NCBI GenBank assembly: GCA_913009215.1
Contig: CAJVXG010000014.1
Location: forward strand, 1-15,358
Source: an uncultured Gammaproteobacteria bacterium
GTDB lineage: Bacteria; Pseudomonadota; Gammaproteobacteria; Acidiferrobacterales; CAJVXG01
Length of the DNA: 15,358 nucleotides
Reading direction: 5' to 3'
Shown: in pieces, positions 1 through 7,481 of the stretch
How positions within the stretch are numbered: the stretch's first letter is position 1
Layout of the letters: each line of letters starts with the position of its first letter
Position numbers and translations under genes: made by a program
Notes under the pieces: model-generated
What the model was told of the DNA's origin: nothing
What the model saw: only the letters and a program-made list of their open reading frames with translations
Database searches by the model: none

Positions 1-26
1 TTACGTATGAATTTTTCCTTGGACAT
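1..26 (-). CDS. tuf: Elongation factor Tu, N-terminal fragment (first 8 codons; runs off left edge)
   Basis: Reading leftward from the ATG at 26..24 gives M-S-K-E-K-F-I-R, the usual proteobacterial EF-Tu N-terminus, and the window then ends. A GAGG Shine-Dalgarno sequence lies 8 nt upstream of the ATG. EF-Tu is the GTPase that delivers aminoacyl-tRNA to the ribosomal A site. The position directly after fusA is that of tufA, the last gene of the classical str operon. Only eight codons are visible, so the call rests on this peptide plus the gene order. A second tuf gene ends at the right edge of the window, so this copy is one of two. Confidence 0.9.
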
Positions 27-78
27 GTTGGGTGCCTCGTTTTAATTCTTGAATAATATAATCGTTTAAGCCGTAACC

Positions 79-2169
79 TTAGCTCGCCTTCTTGATGGCG
101 TTTCTAGGTGCCTGGGCATACTTCTTGAATTCCATGGTGTAATTGGCTCGCCCCTGAGATGCCGATCGCAAACTGGTGGCATAACCAAACATTTCCGATA
201 ATGGTACTTCGGCACGAATAATTTTACCGGCCGGTGCCTCTTCCGTTCCCAGGATGACGCCACGACGTGAGTTCAGATCACCATTGACGCCGCCCATATA
301 CACTTCCGGAGTAACTACTTCCACGGCCATAATCGGCTCTAATACCACCGGATCCGCTTTATTGGCACCTTCACGGAAGGCCATGCTGGCGGCCATCTTG
401 AATGCGTTCTCGTTTGAATCGACATCGTGATAAGAACCATCGTACAAGGTGACTTTAACGTCCACTACCGGATAGCCGGCCTGGATACCGCGGGTCATGG
501 CCTCGACCACACCCTTCTGCACCGCAGGAATAAATTCACGCGGAACCACGCCACCCTTGATCTTATCAACAAATTCAAAGCCCTTGCCTTGCTCTTGCGG
601 CTCAATCTTTAAGTAAACATGGCCATACTGACCACGGCCGCCGGTTTGCTTGGCATATTTGTGTTCCTGCTCAACGGCCTTACGCACGGTCTCACGATAG
701 GCCACCTGTGGCTTACCGACGTTGGCCTCAACGCCAAACTCGCGCCTCATACGATCAATAATGATGTCCAGGTGCAATTCACCCATACCGGAGATAATGG
801 TCTGACCGGACTCCTCGTCGGTGGCGACACGGAAGGACGGATCCTCCTGTGCCAATCGACCCAGTGCTATACCCATCTTTTCCTGGTCGACCTTGGTCTT
901 CGGCTCTACCGCTTGCGAGATCACCGGTTCCGGGAAATCCATACGCTCCAGGGTAATAATACTGCCGGGGGCGCACAAGGTGTCACCCGTGGTGATGTCC
1001 TTCAGCCCTACCGCCGCCGCGATATCACCGGCGCGTACCTCTTTGATCTCTTCACGCGAGTTGGCGTGCATCTGCAGAATGCGGCCAATACGTTCCTTCT
1101 TCTGGCGCACTGAGTTATAGATGCTGTCACCGGATTTCAATACCCCAGAATAGACCCGGAAGAATACCAGCTGACCAACAAAGGGGTCGGTGGCAATCTT
1201 GAAGGCCAGTGCGGCGAACGGTTCATCATCACTGGGGTTACGTTCGGCTTCGGTCTCGTCCTTATCATCGAGTATGCCCTTGATCGCGAGGACATCGGTC
1301 GGTGCCGGCATATATTCAACCACGGCGTCGAGCATGGCCTGCACACCCTTGTTCTTGAAGGCAGAGCCACACAATACCGGAATAATCTCATTGGCCAGGG
1401 TACGCACACGAATACCCTTGCGGATTTCCTCCGGGGACAGCTCGTCTTCTTCCAGATACTTTTCCATTAACTCCTCGGAAGACTCGGCCGCGGCCTCGAC
1501 CATTTGCTCACGCAACTCTTTGGCCTGGTCCAGCAGATCCGCAGGAATCTCTTCCTCGGTAAAGGTCACACCCATATCGGCTTCGTTCCAGTTGATCGCC
1601 TTCATCTTGACCAGATCGATCACCCCTTTGAAACCATCCTCAGCGCCTATATTCAGTTGCATTGGAACCGGGTTGGCGCCCAGTCGGGTTTTGAGTTGCT
1701 CTACCACTCGCAGAAAATCGGCGCCGGCACGGTCCATCTTGTTGACGAAGGCCATACGCGGAACATTGTATCTGTCGGCCTGACGCCATACGGTTTCCGA
1801 TTGTGGTTCGACACCGCCGACGGCACAGAATATGGCGACAGCGCCATCAAGAACGCGTAACGAACGCTCCACCTCAATGGTGAAATCTACGTGGCCCGGG
1901 GTGTCAATGATGTTAATACGATAATCATTCGGATACTGTTGCTCCATACCCTTCCAGAAACAGGTAGTCGCGGCCGAGGTAATAGTAATACCACGTTCCT
2001 GCTCCTGTTCCATCCAGTCCATGGTAGCCGCACCGTCATGCACCTCACCAATCTTGTGCGAGACACCGGTATAGAAAAGCACACGCTCGGTAGTCGTGGT
2101 CTTACCCGCATCAATGTGCGCCATGATACCGATGTTGCGATACCGTTCGATGGGTGTTGTGCGTGCCAC
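79..2169 (-). CDS. fusA: Elongation factor G (EF-G), ribosomal translocase GTPase
   Basis: This 696-residue protein matches EF-G along its full length (E. coli 704). EF-G uses GTP to drive tRNA–mRNA translocation and, with RRF, ribosome recycling in the cytoplasm. The GTPase motifs are intact: P-loop AHIDAGKTT at 17-25, switch I RGITIT at 59-64, DTPGHVD at 89-95, then NKMD and GSAFKNKG. The domain IV tip GSYHDVDSNE keeps the histidine important for translocation. The start codon is GTG, in a G-T-G-G-C-A-C-G-C context that gives M-A-R-T-T-P like other EF-Gs, with AGAGGA 8 nt upstream. It lies 26 nt after rpsG and 52 nt before tuf, so it is almost certainly cotranscribed in the str operon. The stop is TAA. 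Nothing is truncated. Confidence 0.98.
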   Translation of the reverse strand: MARTTPIERYRNIGIMAHIDAGKTTTTERVLFYTGVSHKIGEVHDGAATMDWMEQEQERGITITSAATTCFWKGMEQQYPNDYRINIIDTPGHVDFTIEVERSLRVLDGAVAIFCAVGGVEPQSETVWRQADRYNVPRMAFVNKMDRAGADFLRVVEQLKTRLGANPVPMQLNIGAEDGFKGVIDLVKMKAINWNEADMGVTFTEEEIPADLLDQAKELREQMVEAAAESSEELMEKYLEEDELSPEEIRKGIRVRTLANEIIPVLCGSAFKNKGVQAMLDAVVEYMPAPTDVLAIKGILDDKDETEAERNPSDDEPFAALAFKIATDPFVGQLVFFRVYSGVLKSGDSIYNSVRQKKERIGRILQMHANSREEIKEVRAGDIAAAVGLKDITTGDTLCAPGSIITLERMDFPEPVISQAVEPKTKVDQEKMGIALGRLAQEDPSFRVATDEESGQTIISGMGELHLDIIIDRMRREFGVEANVGKPQVAYRETVRKAVEQEHKYAKQTGGRGQYGHVYLKIEPQEQGKGFEFVDKIKGGVVPREFIPAVQKGVVEAMTRGIQAGYPVVDVKVTLYDGSYHDVDSNENAFKMAASMAFREGANKADPVVLEPIMAVEVVTPEVYMGGVNGDLNSRRGVILGTEEAPAGKIIRAEVPLSEMFGYATSLRSASQGRANYTMEFKKYAQAPRNAIKKAS

Positions 2170-2195
2170 GACTGCGTTCCTCTATATATATGGTG

Positions 2196-2666
2196 TTACC
2201 ATCGATAATGGGAGAAGGCCTTGTTGGCCTCTGCCATACGATGTACATCTTCACGTTTCTTGAAAGCGGTGCCGCGCTTCTCTGCGGCATCGTGTAATTC
2301 GCCAGCCAGACGCTCGTACATCGATTTACCGGCGCGGGCACGGGCGGCATCGACAATCCAGCGCATCGCCAGGGCGGTCTGTCGGGTGGGCTTGACTTCA
2401 ATAGGGACCTGGTAGGTAGCACCACCGACACGACGGCTTTTGACCTCGACCATAGGGCGGACGTTATCCAGCGCCAGATTAAACATTTCCAGAGCATCTT
2501 TCTTACCGCGCTCGGCAAGCAAATCCAGCGCATTATAGACGATGGTCTCGGCAACCGATTTCTTGCCCACCAGCATAATGGCGTTAATGAATTTGGCCAA
2601 AGTCTGACTTCCGAACTTGGGATCCGGTAATATCTGACGTTTTGGTACCTCTCGTCTTCTTGGCAT
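2196..2666 (-). CDS. rpsG: 30S ribosomal protein S7
   Basis: The 156-residue product begins MPRRREVPKRQILPDPKFGS and carries the S7 hallmarks, including the family motif around GSQTLAKFINAIM and the VPIEVKPTRQTALAMRW segment. S7 nucleates assembly of the 30S head by binding the 3' major domain of 16S rRNA and lines the E site. In E. coli S7 also represses its own operon by binding the rpsL–rpsG spacer. A nested hairpin lies in the same place here (2683-2729). The ATG start has only a weak Shine-Dalgarno (GGA about 7 nt upstream), which fits translation coupled to rpsL. fusA follows after 26 nt. The length matches the common 156-residue form. Confidence 0.98.
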   Translation of the reverse strand: MPRRREVPKRQILPDPKFGSQTLAKFINAIMLVGKKSVAETIVYNALDLLAERGKKDALEMFNLALDNVRPMVEVKSRRVGGATYQVPIEVKPTRQTALAMRWIVDAARARAGKSMYERLAGELHDAAEKRGTAFKKREDVHRMAEANKAFSHYRW

Positions 2667-2682
2667 TGCTCAATCCGCTTTA

Positions 2683-2729
2683 TTTAAGAACAAAATGCCG
2701 CATCTTTACAATATCGATGCGGCCTTAAA
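2683..2729 (-). promoter_or_regulatory. Nested hairpin in rpsL–rpsG spacer, candidate S7 autoregulatory site
   Basis: The 76-nt spacer contains a perfect 8-bp stem (GATGCGGC/GCCGCATC, 2697-2704 with 2716-2723) around an 11-nt loop. An outer 6-bp stem (TTTAAG 2683-2688 with CTTAAA 2724-2729) encloses it, leaving an 8-nt one-sided internal loop on the rpsG side. In E. coli ribosomal protein S7 binds the equivalent intercistronic region and represses rpsG translation, so the same role is inferred here from position and structure. On the minus strand the inner stem is followed by ATTTTG, which is too poor a T-tract for a confident terminator call. Confidence 0.5.
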
Positions 2730-2742
2730 AACCATACAAAAC

Positions 2743-3117
2743 TCAGGATTTAGGACGTTTGGCGCCGTACTTGGAGCGACCCTTGCGTCGATCGCTGACA
2801 CCAGCAGTATCCAGCGCACCCCGTACCGTGTGATAACGCACACCCGGTAAATCCTTAACACGACCCCCCCGAATCAGCACCACCGAGTGCTCCTGCAGGT
2901 TGTGGCCTTCACCACCTATATAGGTGGTGACTTCATATCCGTTCGTCAGACGTACACGGGCTACCTTACGCATGGCCGAATTCGGCTTTTTAGGCGTGGT
3001 GGTATAGACACGCGTACACACACCCCGTTTTTGCGGACAGGCCTGCAAAGCCGGGACATTCGATTTTTTTAGCTGCCTTTTCCGTGGCTTACGCACTAAC
3101 TGATTAATTGTCGGCAT
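2743..3117 (-). CDS. rpsL: 30S ribosomal protein S12
   Basis: The 124-residue product starts MPTINQLVRKPRK and matches S12 end to end. S12 sits at the decoding centre and controls accuracy. The loop TTTPKKPNS carries lysine at residue 43, and RGGRVKDLPG carries lysine 88; both are the streptomycin-sensitive wild-type residues. Aspartate 89 next to K88 is the position methylthiolated by RimO in E. coli. A longer reading frame exists upstream to 3189, but it would begin between the -10 and -35 elements of the promoter at 3177-3205, so the ATG at 3117..3115 is the real start. The Shine-Dalgarno is modest (GAGA just upstream). It is the first gene of the str operon. The stop is TGA. Confidence 0.98.
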   Translation of the reverse strand: MPTINQLVRKPRKRQLKKSNVPALQACPQKRGVCTRVYTTTPKKPNSAMRKVARVRLTNGYEVTTYIGGEGHNLQEHSVVLIRGGRVKDLPGVRYHTVRGALDTAGVSDRRKGRSKYGAKRPKS

Positions 3118-3142
3118 ATTTCTCTGGCCCAATAATAAACGA

Positions 3143-3162
3143 CAGGCCGGCGAACCGGCCTG
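3143..3162 (-). promoter_or_regulatory. UUCG-capped hairpin in the rpsL 5' leader
   Basis: The bases 3143-3150 and 3155-3162 form a perfect 8-bp GC-rich stem closed by TTCG on the transcript strand, a very stable tetraloop. It lies between the str promoter and the rpsL start, so it should be near the 5' end of the mRNA. The downstream bases TCGTTTATTATT are T-rich but interrupted. It could be a leader attenuator, a 5' stabilising structure, or a weak terminator for transcripts arriving from rpoC. The sequence alone does not decide between these. Confidence 0.6.
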
Positions 3163-3176
3163 CTCTGAGGGGCGCG

Positions 3177-3205
3177 ATTCTAGGCACACACCCCTGATGT
3201 GTCAA
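3177..3205 (-). promoter_or_regulatory. Sigma70 promoter of the str operon (rpsL–rpsG–fusA–tuf)
   Basis: The -35 is a perfect TTGACA (3205..3200), the spacer is exactly 17 nt, and the -10 is TAGAAT (3182..3177; 5 of 6 consensus). The discriminator reads CGCGCCCC, GC-rich like rRNA P1 promoters whose open complexes are short-lived and inhibited by ppGpp/DksA. The start point is expected near 3170-3166. The -35 begins 6 nt after the rpoC stop codon, so the str operon can be transcribed separately from rpoBC. The function is inferred from sequence, but the match and position are strong. Confidence 0.88.
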
Positions 3206-3211
3206 GTAAAG

Positions 3212-6200
3212 TTACGCGGAATCCGCCCCTACCACTTCGCTGCCATCGGCCGATGCGACATCCGACACGGCCTTGGCCGCGGCACCGGTCAGGGACTGCT
3301 CCAGCTCCAGGGTCTCCAGCTTATCATCGTGACGTTGGCGACGGCGTTCCTGATGGTAAGCCAAACCAGTACCGGCCGGGATCAGGCGACCAACGATGAC
3401 ATTTTCCTTCAAACCACGCAGGCGATCTCGTTTGCCATTGATGGAGGCCTCCGTCAGCACCCTGGTGGTCTCCTGGAACGAGGCCGCCGATATGAAAGAC
3501 TCGGTAGACAGCGAGGCCTTGGTAATACCGAGGACCACACGCTCGTATCCCGCCGGCTCTTTGCCTTCGGCAACCATTTTCTCGTTTTCTTCCAGTACAT
3601 GGGCATATTCGACCTGCTCCCCGGGCAGGAACGGGCTATCCCCCGGTTCGATAACATTGGCCTTGCGCAACATCTGGCGCATGATCACCTCGATGTGTTT
3701 ATCGTTGATCTTCACGCCCTGCAGCCGGTAAACCTCCTGGACACCATCTACGGTATAGTTGGTCAGGGCCTCAACACCCAGCAGGCGCAGGATATCGCCA
3801 GCGATGGGCGGACCATCGACTATGATATCGCCCTGTTCCACTTTTTCACCTTCAAATACAGCAATATGACGGACCTTGGAAATCAACCACTCGTGATGTT
3901 CACCTTCATTATCGGTAATGACCAGTCGGTTCTTGCCCTTGGTTTCCTTGCCAAAGGAGACCAAACCACCGACCTCGGCAAGAATGGCATGTTCTTTCGG
4001 TTTACGCGCCTCGAATAACTCGGCAACACGCGGCAGACCACCGGTAATATCGCGGGTCTTGGATGACTCCTGTGGAATACGGGCCAATACGTCACCAACA
4101 CCCACCTTGGCGCCATCGCTTACCGTGATAATGGCGCCCGGCGGCAACATGATCTTGGCCGGTACATCGCTGCCCGGAACCATGACCGGATTACCTTTGC
4201 CGTCCACCAGGCTGACCACCGGTTTGATATCCTTGGCGGCGGCACTGTGTTTAGAATCCAGCACGACATAGGTGGACAGGCCGGTAATGTCATCGGTTTG
4301 TTTGCTGACACTGACGCCTTCGACCATGTCACTAAAGGACACCTTACCCGCCACTTCCGTAATAATCGGGTGGGTATGCGGATCCCAGTTGGCGACAATA
4401 TCGCCATAACCGACTTTGGAGCCCTCCTCAACATTCAGCACCGCACCGTAGGGCAGCTTGTAGCGCTCACGGTTGCGGCCCTGCTCGTCCTGGATATGTA
4501 ATTCACCGGAACGAGACACGACAACGTGGTGCCCCTTGGTGTGTTTCACCATACGGACATTCTTCAAAGAGGCGGTACCGTTGGTTCTGACCTCAACCTT
4601 GCTCACCGCGGCCGCACGTGATGCCGCGCCACCAATATGGAAAGTACGCATGGTCAACTGGGTACCCGGTTCGCCAATACTTTGTGCCGCCACCACACCC
4701 ACGGCCTCGCCAATATTGATCAAGTGACCACGTCCGAGGTCGCGCCCATAGCACTGGGAGCAAACACCGTAACGGATTTGGCAGGTCACCGGGGAACGGA
4801 CCAACAGATTATCAATATTGTTTTCATCCAGCAAAGCCATCAATTTCTCATCAAGCATGGTGCCATCGACAACCAGCACCGTTTTGCTATCGGCCGGATC
4901 CAGTACGTCGCCGATAACAACGCGTCCGAGAACGCGGTCGGCCAGCGGTACCACGACCTCACCCCCTTCTACCAGGGCGCTGCGATTCACACCATTGGCG
5001 GTGCCGCAATCATGCTCTGTCACGACCAGGTCCTGACAGACATCCACCAGTCGACGGGTCAGATAACCGGAGTTCGCGGTCTTCAATGCCGTATCGGCCA
5101 GACCCTTACGAGCGCCGTGAGTCGAAATAAAGTATTCAATGACATTCAGGCCCTCGCGAAAATTGGCCGTAATCGGGTTCTCGATAATAGAACCGTCCGG
5201 CTTGGCCATGAGTCCACGCATACCAGCCAGCTGTCTGATCTGCGCCGCACTACCACGGGCGCCGGAATCGGCCATCATGAAAATGGAATTAAAGGAGTCC
5301 TGCTTTACGGTATTGCCTTCGGCATCAACTACGTCTTCACTACCCAGTTGATCCATCATGGACTTCGCCACCTTTTCACTGGTGTGGGTCCAGATGTCCA
5401 CAACCTTGTTGTAGCGCTCACCGTCGGTCAGCAGACCGGAAGAGTATTGTTTCTGAATACTTTTCACTTCAGTTTCAGCAGCAGCAATGATGTCATCCTT
5501 CTCAGGCGGGGTCTGCATATCATCGATACCGATAGAGATACCGGACCTGGCGGCAAAGGCAAAACCGGTGTACATCAGCTTGTCAGCAAAAATCACGGCG
5601 GCCTTTAAACCGACCTGACGATAACAGGCATTAATCAGAGCCGAGATGCTCTTTTTCTTCAAAACGGTATTAATAAGATCAAACGGCAAGCCTTCCGGCA
5701 AAATTTCAGACAGCAAGGACCGACCTACCGTGGTGTCATAAACCTTGAAGGTCTTTTCTTTTTCACCATCGTCACCAATCACCACTTCACGGATACGAAC
5801 CTTGACCTTGGCCTGCAAGCACACAGCATCATTTTCGTAGGCGCGACGGACTTCGGCGGTGTCGGTAAAAATGCTGCCTTCGCCCTGGACGTTAATCATT
5901 TCCCTGGTCATGTAATACAAGCCAAGCACGATATCCTGTGACGGTACAATAATAGGCTCGCCGTTGGCCGGGGACAGGATATTGTTGGTTGACATCATCA
6001 AGGTACGCGCTTCCAGCTGCGCCTCGGTGGACAATGGGATGTGTACCGCCATTTGGTCGCCATCAAAGTCGGCGTTATACGGGGTACAAACCAGTGGATG
6101 CAGTTGAATCGCCTTGCCTTCAATCAGCTGTGGCTCAAAGGCCTGGATACCCAGACGGTGCAGGGTCGGCGCCCGGTTGAGCAGTATCGGGTGCTCGCGA

Positions 6201-7447
6201 ATCACTTCTTCCAGAATGTCCCAGACTTCCGGGCTGGCAGCCTCGACCATCTTTTTTGCCGCCTTGATGGTAGTGGCCAGACCCTTCATCTCCAGCTTGG
6301 AGAAAATAAAGGGCTTAAACAATTCCAGCGCCATTTTCTTCGGCAAACCGCATTGATGCAGGCGCAGGGTCGGTCCCACCACAATGACGGAACGACCGGA
6401 ATAGTCCACACGCTTGCCCAGCAGGTTCTGACGGAAACGACCCTGTTTACCCTTGATCATATCGGCCAAGGACTTCAGTTGGCGCCTGTTGGCGCCGGTA
6501 ATGGCCTTGCCACGACGGCCATTATCCAGCAACGCATCGACGGCCTCCTGTAACATACGCTTCTCATTACGAACGATGATATCCGGAGCATTCAGGTCCA
6601 GCAGGCGCTTGAGGCGATTGTTGCGGTTAATGACACGACGATATAAATCGTTCAGGTCAGAAGTGGCAAAGCGACCGCCATCCAGCGGCACCAAAGGGCG
6701 CAGTTCGGGCGGCAGTACCGGCAGGATTTCCATCACCATCCATTCCGGTTTATTGCCGGAATTGAGAAAGGCATCCAGCACCTTAAGACGCTTGGTAATC
6801 TTCTTGATCTTGGTCTCGGAACCGGTTTCGGCCAGCTCTTCGCGTAATCTTGCTGCCTCCTCTTTGAGGCTGATTTTTTTCAGCAGGTCACGAACGGCCT
6901 CGGCGCCCATGCGGGCATCAAATTCATCGCCGTACTGTTCTATGGCGTCCAGATAGGCCTCTTCAGACAACAGCATACCCTGCTCAAGCGGGGTCAGACC
7001 CGGATCCACCACAATGTAGCCCTCAAAATACAGCACGCGCTCAATTTCACGCAGGGTCAGATCCAGTACCAGCCCCATACGTGATGGCAACGACTTCAGG
7101 AACCAGATGTGGGCCACCGGGCTGGCCAGATCAATATGACCCATGCGTTCGCGTCGCACCTTGGAAACCGTGATTTCCACACCACACTTTTCGCAAATAA
7201 CGCCACGGTGCTTGAGGCGCTTGTATTTACCACAAAGACATTCGTAATCCTTGACCGGACCAAATATCTTGGCGCAAAACAGGCCGTCACGTTCCGGTTT
7301 AAAGGTACGATAATTAATGGTCTCCGGTTTTTTTACTTCACCAAAAGACCAGGAACGAATTTTCTCCGGGGAAGGCAAACCGATTCGGATAATATCGAAA
7401 TCTTCAGTCTTGCCCGGTTGCTTGAAAAGATTAAATAAGTCTCTCAA
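3212..7447 (-). CDS. rpoC: DNA-directed RNA polymerase subunit beta'
   Basis: The 1411-residue protein is full length (E. coli 1407) and collinear with RpoC. The N-terminal zinc ribbon uses C70, C72, C85 and C88. The active-site loop NADFDGDQMAVH places the Mg-binding aspartates at 460, 462 and 464. The second zinc site lies in SPVTCQIRYGVCSQCYGRDL, with its fourth cysteine in TEHDCGT upstream. Beta' forms half of the catalytic cleft with beta and contains the bridge helix and trigger loop. The start codon is TTG (7447..7445), preceded by GAGGAG at 7-nt spacing; the product MRDLFNLF aligns with E. coli MKDLLKF, and no ATG or GTG fits. The gene follows rpoB after 34 nt and is cotranscribed with it. 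The stop is TAA. Confidence 0.98.
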   Translation of the reverse strand: MRDLFNLFKQPGKTEDFDIIRIGLPSPEKIRSWSFGEVKKPETINYRTFKPERDGLFCAKIFGPVKDYECLCGKYKRLKHRGVICEKCGVEITVSKVRRERMGHIDLASPVAHIWFLKSLPSRMGLVLDLTLREIERVLYFEGYIVVDPGLTPLEQGMLLSEEAYLDAIEQYGDEFDARMGAEAVRDLLKKISLKEEAARLREELAETGSETKIKKITKRLKVLDAFLNSGNKPEWMVMEILPVLPPELRPLVPLDGGRFATSDLNDLYRRVINRNNRLKRLLDLNAPDIIVRNEKRMLQEAVDALLDNGRRGKAITGANRRQLKSLADMIKGKQGRFRQNLLGKRVDYSGRSVIVVGPTLRLHQCGLPKKMALELFKPFIFSKLEMKGLATTIKAAKKMVEAASPEVWDILEEVIREHPILLNRAPTLHRLGIQAFEPQLIEGKAIQLHPLVCTPYNADFDGDQMAVHIPLSTEAQLEARTLMMSTNNILSPANGEPIIVPSQDIVLGLYYMTREMINVQGEGSIFTDTAEVRRAYENDAVCLQAKVKVRIREVVIGDDGEKEKTFKVYDTTVGRSLLSEILPEGLPFDLINTVLKKKSISALINACYRQVGLKAAVIFADKLMYTGFAFAARSGISIGIDDMQTPPEKDDIIAAAETEVKSIQKQYSSGLLTDGERYNKVVDIWTHTSEKVAKSMMDQLGSEDVVDAEGNTVKQDSFNSIFMMADSGARGSAAQIRQLAGMRGLMAKPDGSIIENPITANFREGLNVIEYFISTHGARKGLADTALKTANSGYLTRRLVDVCQDLVVTEHDCGTANGVNRSALVEGGEVVVPLADRVLGRVVIGDVLDPADSKTVLVVDGTMLDEKLMALLDENNIDNLLVRSPVTCQIRYGVCSQCYGRDLGRGHLINIGEAVGVVAAQSIGEPGTQLTMRTFHIGGAASRAAAVSKVEVRTNGTASLKNVRMVKHTKGHHVVVSRSGELHIQDEQGRNRERYKLPYGAVLNVEEGSKVGYGDIVANWDPHTHPIITEVAGKVSFSDMVEGVSVSKQTDDITGLSTYVVLDSKHSAAAKDIKPVVSLVDGKGNPVMVPGSDVPAKIMLPPGAIITVSDGAKVGVGDVLARIPQESSKTRDITGGLPRVAELFEARKPKEHAILAEVGGLVSFGKETKGKNRLVITDNEGEHHEWLISKVRHIAVFEGEKVEQGDIIVDGPPIAGDILRLLGVEALTNYTVDGVQEVYRLQGVKINDKHIEVIMRQMLRKANVIEPGDSPFLPGEQVEYAHVLEENEKMVAEGKEPAGYERVVLGITKASLSTESFISAASFQETTRVLTEASINGKRDRLRGLKENVIVGRLIPAGTGLAYHQERRRQRHDDKLETLELEQSLTGAAAKAVSDVASADGSEVVGADSA

Positions 7448-7481
7448 AGCTTGTCTCCTCAGTGTTTAACTGTCTAAGTGC

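Noticed and set aside
3118..3189. N-terminal extension of rpsL starting at a GTG
   Set aside because: The codons lie between the -35 and -10 elements and in the leader of the str promoter, and S12 proteins begin MPTINQL.
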